DNA from: Sciurus carolinensis
Lineage: Eukaryota > Chordata > Mammalia > Rodentia > Sciuridae
Assembly (NCBI RefSeq): GCF_902686445.1
Contig: NC_062232.1
Span: 73,301,440-73,365,439 of the forward strand
Direction: 5' to 3'
DNA: 64,000 nt
Below are positions 45,641 through 58,900 of this stretch, one piece after another (positions within the stretch are counted from its first letter, which is position 1; each line of letters opens with the position of its first letter). The position numbers were made by a program, and so were the translations under genes. The notes beneath the pieces are model-generated. The model did not search any database and had not been told where the DNA came from. It saw nothing but the letters and a program-made list of their open reading frames with translations.

Positions 45641-48600
45641 AGGTTTATTTGGACCGTAATCCAATATGATTGGTGTATTTAAAAGAAGAGGAAGAGGCCC
45701 TAACAGCACCATCTTTAAATTGGCAGGTATTCCAATTACTATGGCTGTATAACTAATAATACAAATATTAGTGAATTTAAATGATAGTGGTCTTTTTAAA
45801 ATATTTGCAACTTGAGTATCAATTAACTAAAATCAGATTGTGTTGGCTCTACTTAGCATTAGGAGACATGTTTACACCTGCTTGCACATGTCCATTTCAC
45901 ATGATATAAGCTTCCTCACCACATGGTGAGTGACTAATAAGGATGATAATTCCACTATAAGGACAGAACTCGACAGAAACCATAGTGCATTTTATACTTG
46001 TCTTAGATATCAGACATTTATGACTCCCATCACATTCTATTTGTTGAAGCAGGAGCAAAACGTTTCCCAGGTTAAAGAGGAGAAGAAACAGATTCCATCT
46101 CTTGATAGGATACAATATGTTCTAGAAGATTGTGAGGGATCCCAGTTTGATCTAATTGCTGTGGCAATTTTTGGAAAATATAATCTGCCACTGTAGTTTT
46201 CTGCATGTGAATTCAGTCTACATATTTGTATATCTTAGTAATTTTTGGATACCTCTAAGGAGGGGTACTAGGAATTGAAGTGGAACATAAGCAGACTCAT
46301 CCTTTTGATATCATGTTTTTGTATTTTTCATTTTTTAGCATAATCTTGAATTATATTTTAAAGAAAATGTATCATATAATATTGACAAATCTAACTGAAA
46401 TTTACTGGAAATCAATAATACATAAACTTTCAATGAATCTATTTTGAAGTAAATATATGAAGTCCAGTCTACTACTCTAATTTCACAATGAATAAACAGT
46501 TACCCTTTAATGGCAGTCACATGGTGAAAGTATCATATTCTCCACATTTGTGCATCATTTCTGACATTGTTGTTTAGTATCCTAGTACAAAGAAGTGATG
46601 TGTTCACAGATATAACACCTACATTATTACTATTAGGTCATAATGTTATGTACCATGTACAAAATATTTGCAGAATAGCAGTAGAGAACTGCAGAGAATT
46701 ACATTAAAACTTCTACTTGATTTAACCTTCTAAAAATATGTGATATCATCAGGAGGGCTCCTGTCTGGAAACAATTAAGGAAGTCTACTTACCCTATGCA
46801 ATATTCTAGACTCCTGTGGCTCTTCCTTTACTTCAGATCTCAGTGAACTTGATGGTTTCTTCTCTGACCCTATCTTCATTTTCAAGAGAGTGGTGCAAGG
46901 TTTGTCTTCTTTTAATCGTTTGAGTAATATGACAAATATAATATATCCAGACCCTTCTAGCATCTCAATGTAAAATGTTTCATTACACCTTTCCTCTTTT
47001 CACTAAGAACTTTGAAAAGAATAAAGTGTACATAGGAAGAAAGAAGATTGAATAAAGGAGGTTATAGATGAAGAGTAGCAGAAATAAAACAGGCCTATAA
47101 AGTGTGATTGGTGAGACAAGGGGGATTACTAATAAAAGAAAATATTTTAATTTCACTGCATGAAAAATAATCATACTGTGTACTATAGCAGAATTTCTCA
47201 TACCATTAATTTTTTTCCCTAGGTAACTAGTGCATTTACTATCATAGGTAACACATTCTTGTAAGTTATCAATGGAATATCTGACTGGTGAAAGCTCACT
47301 TCATTTTGCTGGAAAGAACTGTGCAAAGTGCCCTTGTGAGAAACACAGGCCAGCAGCATTCATCTCTCAACAGTGTAAGCTATTTCTAAAGAGACAGTAC
47401 CAAAGGGAAATGTTGGAAAAAAGTCAATGCAGTTCTATGGAAAGGTGAGTTAATAGAGAAATTAACTAATTCAGTGAAAAAAAAACCCAAATCAGGTGAT
47501 TGTTGTCAGCCTATATTGTTTAAATTAAGAGTGAAATACAAGTTTTAGAAATAACTATTTACATGTAAGTAGAATGGAAATATTTAACAAATAAATATTT
47601 TACTTTTCTATAGATGTTATTTCATGTTATCTAAGTAGATCAGATAAATGCAACATAAATTGTGAGATTATTTTGAAAATTCATAATTACTAAATGCCCA
47701 AAACTCAGAAGATCTTCTTTTCACTTTTTCAATTATAAGTAAGACATTATTTCTAGGAATAGATCAATATATATCACAGCACACTGAACTACTAAATTTA
47801 AAGCTGATCCAGTGCTTTTGTGTTCTCTTTAGTGAAATAAAATAATTTGAGTGTATTTTACTTATTTAAATATTCAACACAGTAAAATAACATCTTTGAA
47901 TATTTGCTGGAAGAAATGTCATTTCAGGGTAAATATAATATTTATATATGATTTACTTTTTAAGTCCCAAAGGTTTTATTCAATGGCCCTATAGGACAAT
48001 ATCAAGGGACTTTTTAAAGACTTAACAGCAAGTGCAGTATATTTAATCTTTTCCCACAGGTTTTCTTTTAAATATCAAATAGAATGGAAGCACAGAGAAA
48101 GAAACCAATAATGCTGTCTTGATTAAAATCATAATTTAGTAAGTTCTCTCTTGAACTGCAATAATGCTTTAAGTAGAATCATTAATAATGTATTAATTAT
48201 AAGAAAACAATAACTATTTTAAAGATAGGTAGACATAGAGATGCTTCTCAATTTATGCTATTATATTCTGATAAATCCACTGTAAATTGAAAATGAATGC
48301 AAATACTTTTAACACAAGCAACTTACTAAACGTCATAGCTTAGCAATACATTGTAAAGTGTCAGTAGTTTGTTCTTGTGATTATGTGAATAAATGGGATT
48401 GCTATGACTCACTGCTGCTGCCAAGCATTACAAAAGAGTATTGCACTTATATTGCTAACCCAGGAAAAAAGGAAATGTATATCACTTTTGCATGCTTCTG
48501 AAGTAAAAAATTCAAAAATTGAGAACCATATAAAAATATAGGTACAAATGCAGATGTAGATATAGACATACACAGCACTTTCAAACTTCTTAAAGACAGG

Positions 48601-48734
48601 TGGTGATAGTATTGCCCCATCTTGCATGATCAGTCATGCTTTCAATATTGTTGGTGAATATATATGATATTGTCTTTTAATTATTCTCTTTACAAAGGCA
48701 TCCATGCCACCTACTGCTCACTATCCTACACTGC
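45641..48734. other. No supported gene
   Basis: Mostly A/T-rich DNA. ORFs at 45930-46196 (88 residues) and, on minus, 46775-46963 (62 residues) have no recognisable domain. A donor-like GGTAAGT on minus near 46790 is not backed by an acceptor or homology. Confidence 0.45.
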
Positions 48735-50345
48735 ATTAAGACAACCATACTACCAAAGGTGTTATACAGATTCAAGACAATTCCAATTAAAATCCTGATG
48801 TCTTTGCCCATAGAAATAGAAAAAGCAATCATGAAATTCATTTGGAAAAATGAGAGACCCAGAATAGCCAAAGCAATCTTTAGCAAGAAGAGTTAAGCAG
48901 GAGGAATCACAATATCAGAAGACCTTAAACTTGTACTACAGAGCCATAGAAACAAAAATGGCATGGTATTGGCACCAAAAGAGACATGAAGACCAATGGT
49001 ACAGAAAAGAAAACACAGAGACAAACTCACAACAATACAGTTATCTCATACTAGACAAAAGGGCCAAAAACATACAATGGAGAAAAGATAGGTACTTAAA
49101 CAAATGATGCTGGGAAAACTGGAAATCCATAGTCAGCAAAATGAAATTGAACCCCTATCTCTCACCCTGCACAAAACTCAACTCAAAATGAATCAAGGAC
49201 CTAGGAATTAGAGCTGAGACCTTGTGCCTAATAGAAGGAAAAGTAGGTCCAAATCGTCATCATTTTGGCTTAGGATCATATTTCCTTAACCTGACTCCCA
49301 AAGCACAAGACATAAAAGCAAGAATCAATAAATGGGATGAATTCAAACTATAAAGCTTTTTCTCAGCAAAGAAGACAATCAATAATGTGAAAAGAGAGCC
49401 TACAGAGTGGAGAAAATGTTTTCCACATGGACTTCATATAGAGCACTAATCTCCAAAATTTATAAAGAACTTAAAAAACTTTACAACAGAAATTCAAAGA
49501 ACCCAATCAATTAATGGGCTAAGGAACTGGGCGAGGCAATTAACAAGTATATGAAAAATGTTCAACATCTCTAGCAATTAGAGAAATGCACATTAAAACC
49601 ACCCTAAGATTTCATCTAACTCCAATTAGAATAACTCTTATCAAGAACAATAGCAATAATAGGTGTTGGCGTGGATGTGGGGAAAAGAGCACACTTGTAC
49701 ATTGCTGGTGGAGTTGCAAATTGGTGCAGGCACTCTGGAAAGCAGTATGGAGATTCCTCAGAACTTGGAATGGACCCACCATTTGACCTAGTAATCCTAC
49801 TCCTCGGTTTATACCCAAAGGTCTTAAAATCAGCATATTACAGTAACACAGCCACATCAATGTTTATAGCAGTTCAATTCACAATAGCTAGATTGTGGAA
49901 CCAACCTAGATGCCCTTCAACAGATGAATGGATAAAGAATCTGTGGTATATATACACAATGAAATATTATCCAGGCATGAAGAAGAATCAGATTATGGCA
50001 TTTGCTGGTAAATGGATGGAATTGGAGAATATCATACTAAGTGAAATAAACCAATTCCAAGAAACCAAAGTCTGAATGTTTTCTCTGATAAGTGGATGAT
50101 GATACATAATGGGTAGGGGGTTTAAGAGAAGAGTGGAGGAACTTTGGAATGTTTAGAGGGAAATGAGGGGGAAAGGGGAGGGGTAGGAAAGATAGCAGAA
50201 TGAGACAGACATCATTACCCTGTTTACATGTATGATTATACAAATGGTGTGAATCTACATTGTGTACAACCATAGAAATGAAAAGTTCCACCCCATTTGT
50301 GTACAATGAATCAAAATGCAGTCTGTAAAAATAAAAATAAATAAA
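48735..50345 (+). mobile_element. 5'-truncated L1 (copy E1)
   Basis: Starts within ORF2 at about residue 815 (CCATACTACCAAAGGTGTTA) and runs to a 3' UTR ending AAAATGCAGTCTGTAAAAAT, the same end type as copy C. ORF2 parts include SPCTKLNSK near 49165, the Cys-rich [18 protein letters not shown] at about 49664-49717 and LWNQPRCPSTDEWIKNLWY near 49895. Several stops and frameshifts. Confidence 0.9.
49586..50075 (+). pseudogene. L1 copy E1 ORF2 C-terminal Cys-rich region, two frames
   Basis: The Cys/His-rich segment of ORF2, needed for L1 retrotransposition in studied L1s, is kept in the frame 49586-49786. After a frameshift between about 49755 and 49785 another frame (to 50075) carries [20 protein letters not shown] and the terminal part to SEINQFQETKV. 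It is a remnant of the longest-lasting open part of this truncated copy. Confidence 0.85.
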
Positions 50346-50354
50346 ACTTTAAAA

Positions 50355-50757
50355 ATGAGAATAAAATTATGGCATTTGCAGGTAAATGGATGAAGTTGGA
50401 GAATATTATCCTAAGTGAAATGAACCAATCCTCAAAAAAACAAAGGCCAAATGTTTTCTCTGATATGTGGGTGTTGATCCGTCATGGGGGGTGGGGCAAG
50501 AGAAGAACGGAGGAACTTTGGATTGTGCAGAGGTGAGTGAGGGGAAGGGTGGGGGCATGGAAGTGGGAAAAATGGTGGAATGAAATGGACATCATTACAC
50601 TAAGTACATGTATGATCACACAAATTGTTTGACTCTTCATCATGTACAACCAGAGAAATGAAAAGTTGTGCTCCATTGTGTACAATGTATTAAAATGCAT
50701 TCTACTGCCATGTATAACTAATTAGAACAAATAAAAATAACAAAAACAACAAAAGAA
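50355..50757 (+). mobile_element. Second tandem L1 3' end (copy E2)
   Basis: Directly after copy E1 another L1 3' end starts at about the last 40 residues of ORF2 (ATTATGGCATTTGCAGGTAA), runs through the G-rich 3' UTR (50487-50570), and ends with the other end type (GCATTCTACTGCCATGTATA, then GAACAAATAAAAATAAC). Confidence 0.88.
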
Positions 50758-53700
50758 TCAATGGGTCTTCTTTATGCTTTTGAAACATGCCCAGACCAAA
50801 GATCCCACTGAAAGGAGTCACCATTACTAACTGTCCTGACACATTTAGCCATGTTTGTGCCAATGTGCTCCACCTAGTTAACTACATGAGATGGTGAGCA
50901 CTTCCCCAAAGACTAACAAATCATATATTTACCTAGTTAAAATAGATAAGACAGATTAGTCAACTACCTGACTTGAAGAGTGTAGAACTGAGAAATACTT
51001 TTGATAATTATTTCTGGGGAAGTAAAAGTAGAAAGACTTTGAGACAGAGGCAGTGGATAAGAACTGCAATCATTAGGTCTCAATGAGTCATTTAAATAAA
51101 ATATTTGTAAATGTCCCATGTTTGTGAATACACAGAAAACACGTATTGGTACTGGAAACACAAGCAACTAAAACATATAAAAATGCAAGCAGAGTTGACT
51201 ATCGCTGGAGAGAACAAGACTACCTGTTGACCTTGGTTTCTGATTGCTCTTCAGTTACCTAATATCTTGCTTGTAACATAACAGTTAATATACTAAGATT
51301 CCTGAGGGCCTCACTATATCCTTACAATAATACCTTTATTTATTGAGCTAACTCAAATGTGTCTATTATCCTGTCAAAAGAGTTAATACAAACCAGTTGT
51401 TAATAGTACACATGCAAAATTAGGAAGAATAACAAGAAGGAAAAGAAAAGATTGCTATATTTTTAATAACAGTTTAAAGTTCAAAGAAATGAAATTATTT
51501 TGTGTTTACAATAAAAAAGTACATTTTCATAATATTCTTCAACCAAATAAATGAGCACTAAATAAATTTTGACTAACATTTATTTTCCCTATGAATTACA
51601 GAAGTAATGTAAGCTATGTACATTTAATATTTTATTTTACTAGCTTTTATAGGAGGGTATATCATCTACTACTCTGGAACTAATTTACCATGCATTTTCA
51701 TATCTGTAAGAGTCATACTGTTCTATCTATTTAGAAAGGATATTGGCCTAAATAAATTCTGGGAATTTATTATCTGTTGATACGTAAAAATTTAGTATGC
51801 TCATATAGTAAATAAATTACATTTGATGCTGTAATTGATACTCCCTCAAATACCATTTCTTTTGAAAAGTCATATTTTGGACATACATTCAAATTCAATA
51901 TAGATGTTTTTAGTCAATCTGTCTTTTCTGATTGGTAATTCAGTTACCCCATTTCCTTCCATCTTGTATGTCCACTATATTCAACAACTTCAACTAGCAA
52001 AAATTTTTTTATTCTGTACTCAAAGATGAAAAGAGTCTGAAGTGTCACATATGTGAGGATTTTCTGAAAAAGGCCAAGAACTGGCATATATCACTTCTCA
52101 TACTCTATTATCCAGAGCTCCAAAACACTGTCATTTCTAATTTCAAAACAGGTGAGAAAATGCAGTCAGGCTTTGGGTCAAGAAATAGAGCAAACAGAAT
52201 TAATGAATAGCTGTCAGTGAGAATCATATGTAGTAATGCAAAATACATTCTGAAGTTAACCCATTTATGATATTTCTTGTTTGAATTTTTTAGAAATATT
52301 TTCTCCACAGTACTTTTTACAATATGCTTCATATATGCAAAAGAGATTGCATCTAATATTTATCTATTTTATGTTTTAAAATTCGAATCATGTTTATTTT
52401 TTCTATTATTTCAATAAGGGCAGAAATTCTTCCTCCTCAAAACCCTTACTTCTTATCCTAAGGATATTTTAATGACATTGCTTTGGTGATGTTGAATCAA
52501 CAAATTTAGTCAAATTATGCAGAGATAGAAAGTGAAAACATTGACAAATGTGAAAGTAGTGAATTATGATTTTTGATAATTCATGCAATAATCCTAACTT
52601 GCTACTATGGATGATTCAGAAGTATGCAGGAAGATCACAATTTTTTAAAATGCACATAAATTGATAAGCATTAGTAGTTTTCTTTGTGATGTTTTTCTTT
52701 AATTTGTTTTGAATGCAGTTTAAATATCTTGTAGAGAAATTATCTAATGTGAAACTAATTAATTTAATTCTAAACCCAATTTTCCTAGGGAAATTTTAAT
52801 TTGTTTCATTTCATATTTCTAATGTTATTGAAGTAGTTGATATTTTTGAATACCTAATTGTAATGTTTTATCATTGTTATCAACTTACAGTTGAGGTACT
52901 GGCCTGGAAACCCCTTCTGGAAACTAGATTTTTTAAAACCGACATGTCATCAAGGTCACACTTTCTCCAATACCTCTGCAGGAGGATACTTGCTTGCCTT
53001 TCTTGTCTTCTGTTGTTTCCCAGCAATCTTGTCATTCCTTGACTTGTACATAAATCACTCCTGTAACATACCATACTTCTTAGTGTAAATTTTCACATAT
53101 TCTTCTTTTCAAGTGTCTTTTTCTGTGCCCAAACTTCTCCATTTCATAAGAATAAAAATCATATTGGATTAAGGCTCATTGTAATATGTAATTGTGCACT
53201 TGATTACCCCTATAAAGATGATCTTTCCAAGTAATATCACATTCTGAGGTGACATTCAACTAAACTTGCAATGGGGTGTGCACAATTCAACCAATAACAC
53301 ATGACTAAGTATTACTGAGCCAATCTGATTAAACATTTCACACTCTTATTCACTACACCCTTTATTTTCCTTCTCTCTCTGCTCTTTGTACATAATCTCT
53401 CACTCTCTCTCTCCTGTTCTCTCTCTCTCTCTCTCTCTCTCATTTCCATCATCCATAAAACATTGATTGAACCACAAATAAAGAAGGTGATCATTTCAAG
53501 ATATAATTTTAGGATTCAAAATTACCATATTAAGTGATTACTACACATTTGGGTGTCCATAACTGTCTTTTTGTGTTATACTGGAAAATTTTGCATGCAA
53601 GAATTATTATTCATAATGATTTTTCTTATAATAAAATGCATGTACTCAGTTCTTAGTAGTTATTGAAATTATTTTACATCATGACTAGAGATAACAGTAT

Positions 53701-54334
53701 GTCTCTTAGGTTCTCTTTATTACAAGTTATTTTATAAGGTTCAAGAATTTATAAAGTTTACACTGGTATTTTATTCTCATCTTCATCACACTACAGAGTT
53801 AAATGCGAAGTTTGTAAAACTCTGTGGTTCAACTTTATCTTTGTCTCTCTGAAACTGTATTGTGCAAACCACAGACGAAAACAATTTTATTATTAAAACA
53901 TTCTTTTGGTGTTTTGTGACTCTGACAACAATTTTTTCTGTCAATGACTTTCTATCCTGACACCTGATAAATTGAAGATGGGAATAGAGGTTAGACTTTG
54001 CTATTTTGGAACATTTGTGACTTACATCATGAATCACATTCTGACATGCTCTAATGAGAGATCAATAATGTTTTCACAGAGAGAACCTATAGTGTTTTAT
54101 AAATGATAAGAGGTTAATATAAAGTGCAAGAGACAAAGTACTGATCATATTTCTACTTGAAGGAGTTCGTTTGCATTTTTTTCTAAATCACATATTAAAA
54201 TAATAAATGTGAAGTGGTATGAATAAATGCAAAACATTCTAGAATCTATTCATCTCGTTACCCTGTAAACATGGATACAATTATTTTCTACTGCAAAGTC
54301 TGTGACTATTGTCACTATCCTATCTTCCACTGAT
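50758..54334. other. No gene; one (TC)n tract
   Basis: A/T-rich unique DNA. No gene-like ORF: the pair at 52880-53088 on opposite strands and the acidic/Arg ORF at 53312-53494 come from chance and from the (TC)n tract. Confidence 0.5.
53371..53442. repeat. (TC)n microsatellite, interrupted
   Basis: TC/CT-rich tract with the longest pure run at about 53417-53440. Confidence 0.9.
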
Positions 54335-55268
54335 TTTTAAAATTTTTAAATTGTTAGTTATACAAGAAAGTAGAACTCACTTTGAGACAACATATATAAT
54401 GGAGTATAATTTCTCATTCTTCTGATTACACATGATATGGAATTTCACCAGTCAGATAGTACTATGTATACATGGGGCAATAATATCTGATTCATTCTAC
54501 TATCCTCCCAACACCCATATGCCTCCCCACCCTACTTTCCCTTCTATCTGAAGTATCTCTCTTTTTCTCTAGCCACACTCTCTTATTGTGAATTAGCATC
54601 TGCATACCAGAGAAAACTTTTGGCCTTTGGTTTTCTGGAATTGGCCTATTTCATGTAGCAGGATATAATCCAGTTCCATCCATTTACTGGCAAATGCCAT
54701 AATTTCATTCTTCTTTAAGACTGAGCAATATTCCATTTATATATATATATATATATAAACTCACATCTTTTTTTATCCATTCATCTGTTGAAGGACACGC
54801 AGGTGGGTTGCATAGCTTAGTTATTGCGAGTTGAGGTGCTATAAACATCGATGTGGCTCCTTCACTATAATATGCTGATTTTAAGTCTTTTGGTTATAAA
54901 CCAGGAAGTGGGATAGCTGGGTCAAATGGTAGTTCCATTTCAAGTTTTCTGACAAATCTCCACACCACTTTCAATAATGGCTGCAGTAATTTGAAGTCCC
55001 ACCAGCAATGTATGAATATGCATTTTTCCCCACATTCTCACCAATATTTATTGTTGTTTGTATTCTTGATATTTGCCATTCTGGCTGGCATGAGATGACA
55101 TCTTAAGAGAAGGTTTGATTTGCATTTCTTTAATTGCTAGAGATGTTAAATATTTTTTCATATATTTTTGATCCATTGTATTTTCTCTTCTGTGAAGTGT
55201 CTGTTCAGTTCCTTAATCAATAAAGTGATTGAGTTATTTGTTTTATTGGTGTTAAGTTCTTTGAATAC
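54335..55268 (-). mobile_element. 5'-truncated L1, minus strand
   Basis: Minus strand from about ORF2 residue 1057 (AAAGAACTTAACACCAATAA) to the 3' end. The 3' UTR end TAGTTATAC...GTAGAACTCACTTTGAGAC (antisense) belongs to the same type as copies B and D. A (TA)n tract at 54738-54757 sits in the ORF2 codons for the WY-I-Y stretch. Heavily decayed. Confidence 0.85.
54738..54757. repeat. (TA)n microsatellite in L1 ORF2
   Basis: About nine TA units at the GTGGTATATATA site of ORF2 in the 54335-55268 L1. Confidence 0.9.
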
Positions 55269-55565
55269 TTTTTTTTTTTTCTGGAAAGAAGTCAATGAGT
55301 TTAATTATAATACAACTACTTTCAAATCCAATTAGTTTTATATAAACTAGCCATAACATGTTTAATTTGCTAATACAAACACCAATACCAAACACATAGG
55401 AATATATATAATTAAATAAACATGCTTTTTAACTCTTATAAATATTGCTTTACAGAGTCAATAGTTGTAAATATCTCAACATTTGGCCATGAATAAGCAA
55501 AATAGCCAGCTAGATGGTCAACTTATGAATATTTTCCCTGTAACTCATGTTTAATTAAATATTCA
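55269..55565. other. No feature seen
   Basis: A/T-rich gap between two minus-strand L1s. It starts with a T-run (55269-55279) and has nothing else I recognise. Confidence 0.5.
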
Positions 55566-55792
55566 TTTTTTTAAATTTATTTTTATTGTAAACAAATGGG
55601 ATATATATTGTTTCTGTTTGTACATGGAGTAACAGCATATCATTTGCATATTCATACATTTACATAAAGTAATGATGTTTGATTCATTCTGTTTTTTTTT
55701 CCTTCCCCCACACCCCTCCCACCTATCTTTTCACTCTATACAGTCCCTCCTTGCTACATTCTTGCTCCCCTCCCACCCCCCATTACATGTCA

Positions 55793-55931
55793 TCATCCGC
55801 TTATCAGTGAGATCATTTGTCTTTTGGATTTTTGAGATTGGCTTATCTCACTTAACATGATATTCTCCAATTTCATCCATTTGTCTGTAAATGCCATAAT
55901 TTTATTATTCTTTAGAGTTGAGTAATATTCC

Positions 55932-55977
<46 letters not shown>

Positions 55978-58900
55978 ACAGTTTCTTTATCCATTCATCA
56001 ATTGAAGGGCATCTAGGTTGATTCCATAGTCTGGCTATTGTGAATTGAGCAGCTATGAACATTGATGTGGCTGTATCTCTATACTATGCTGATTTTAAGT
56101 CCTTTGGGTATAGGCCAAGGAGTGGGACAGCTGGGTCAAATGGTACATCCATTCCAAGTTTTTTAAGGAATCTCCACACTGCTTTCCAGAGTGGCTGCAC
56201 TAATTTGCAGTTCCAAAAGCAATGTATGAGTGTACCTTTTCCCCACATCCTCTCCAACACCTATTGTTGCTTGTATTGTTGATAATCGCCATTCTAATCG
56301 GGGTAGATGGAATCTTAGTATAGTTTTGATTTGCATTTCTCTTATTACTAAAGATGGTGAACATTTTTTTCATGTTTGTTGATTTTTGTAGATCTTCTTC
56401 TGTGAAGTGTCTGCTCATATCCTTAGCCCATTTGTTGATTGGGTTATTTGTATTCTTGGTGTAAAGTTTTTTGAGTTCTTTATATATTCTGGCAGTTAGT
56501 GCTCTATCTGAAGTATGAGTGGCAAAGATATTCTCCCACTCTGTAGGCTCTCTCTTCGCATTGCTGATAGTTTCCTTTGCTGAGAGAAAGTTATTTAGTT
56601 TGAATCTATCCCAGTTGTTGATTCTTGCTTTTATTTCTTGTGCTATGGGAGTCCTGTTAAGGAAGTCTGATCCTAAGCCAACAAGGTGAAGATTTGGACC
56701 TACTTTTTCTTCTATAAGATGCAGGGTCTCTGGCCTGATTTCAAGGTCCTTGATCCATTGTGAGTTGAGTTTTGTGTAGGGTGAGAGATATGGGTTTAGT
56801 TTCATTCTGTTGCATATGGATTTCCAGTTTTCCCAGCACCATTTGTTGAAGAGGCTATCTTTTCTCCATTACATATTTTTGGACCCTTTGTCTAGTATGA
56901 GAAAATTGCATTTATTTGGGTTGATGTCCTTGTCCTCTATTCTGTACCATTGATCTACCTATTGTGGTGCCAATACCATGCTGTTTTTTGTTACTATTGC
57001 TTTGTAGTATAGTTGAAGTTCTGGTATTGCGATCCGCCTGTTTAATTCTTCCTGCTAAGGATTGCTTTAGCTATTCTGAGTTACTTATTCTTCCAGATGA
57101 ATTTCATGATTGCTTGTTCTATTTCTTTAAGGTACGTCATTGGGATTTTAATTGGAATTGCATTGAATCTGTATAGCACTTTTGGTAGTATGGCCATTTT
57201 GACAATATTAATTCTGCCTATCCAAGAACATGGGAGATATTTCCATCTTCTAAAGTCTTCCTTAATTTCTTTCTTCAATGTTTTGTAGTTTTCATTGTAG
57301 AGATCTTTTACCTCTTTGGTTAGATTGATGCCCAAGTACTTTATTTTTTTTGAGGCTATTGCAAATGGAATTGTTTTCCTCATTTCCCTTTCAGCTCTTT
57401 CATCATTTGCATATAAAAATGCTTTAGATTTATGTGTGTTGATTTTATAGCGTGCTATTTTGATGAATTCATTGATGAGGTCTAGAAGTTTTCTGGAGGA
57501 GGTTTTTGGATCCTCTAAATATAGAATCATGTCATCTGCAAATAGTGACAGCTTAACTTCCTCTTTTCCTATTCATATCCCTTTAATTTCTTTAGTCTGC
57601 CTAATTGCTCTGGCTAGAGTTTCGAGGACAATGTTGAATAGAAGTGGTGAAAGAGGACATACCTGTCTTGTTCCTGTTTTTAAAGGGAATGGTTTCAGTT
57701 TTTCTCCATTAAGAATGATGCTGGCCATGGGCTTAGCATAAATAGCCTTTACAATGTTCAGGTATGTTCCTACTATTCCTATTTTTTCTAGTGTTTTGAG
57801 CATGAAGGAGTGTTGTATTTTGTCGAATGCTTTTTCTGCGTCAATTGAAATAACCATATGATTCTTATCCTTAAGTCTATTGACATGGTGGATTATGTTT
57901 ATTGATTTATGAATGTTGAACCATCCTTGCATTCCAGGGATGAACCCCACTTGATCGTGGTGCACAATTTTCTTAACATGCTTTTGGATATGGTTTGCCA
58001 ATATTTTGTTAAGGATCTTTGCATCTATATTCATCAAGGATATTGGTCTAAAATTTTCTTTCCTTGATGTGTCTTTTCCTGGTTTGGGTATGAGGGTGAT
58101 ATTAGCTTCATAGAATGAGTTCGGTAGGATATCCTCCTTTTCTATTTCCTGGAATACTTTGAGAAGTATTGGAATGAGTTCTTCTTTGAAGGTCTTGTAG
58201 AACTTGGCTGAGAATCTGTCTGGTCCTGGGCTTTTCTTGGATGGTAGATTTTTAATGGCTTCTTCTATTTCATTGCTTGATATTGATCTGTTTAAATTGT
58301 GTATGCCCTCCTGGTTCAGTTTGGGAGGAGCATATGTCTCTAGAAATTTGTCAATGTCTTCAGTAGTTTCTATATTGTTGGAATACAGATTTTCAAAGTA
58401 GCTTCTCATTATATTCTGTAACTCAGTGTTGTCTGTCGTGATATTTCCTTTTGCATCATGTATTTTAGTAATTTGAATCTTTCTCTCCTTCTCTTTGTTA
58501 GTCAGTCTAAGGGTTTGTCTATTTTGTTTACTTTCTAAAAGAACCAACTTTTTGTTTTGTCAATTTTTTGAATAGTTTCTTTTGTTTCAATTTCATTGAT
58601 TTCAGCTCTGATTTTAATTATTTCCTGTCTTCTACTACTTTTGCTGTTATTCTGTTCTTCTTTTTCTAGGGCATTGAGCTGTAATGTTAGGTCACTTAGT
58701 TGTTGACTTTTCATTCTTTTCTGGAATGCACTCCATGCAAAGAATTTTCCTCTTAGTATTGCTTTCATAGTGTCCCAGAGATTTTGATATGGTTTATCGT
58801 CATTCTCATTGACTTCTAAGAATTTTTTAATCTCCTCCCTGATGTTTTTTATTATCCATGTTTCATTCAATAGCATATTATTTAGTCTCCAAGTGTTGGA

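Noticed and set aside
46775..46963. Possible host exon on minus with a donor-like GGTAAGT
   Set aside because: No good acceptor, no known domain, and length is within chance for this composition.
53312..53494. Arg/Glu-rich ORF
   Set aside because: Product of the (TC)n tract at 53371-53442.
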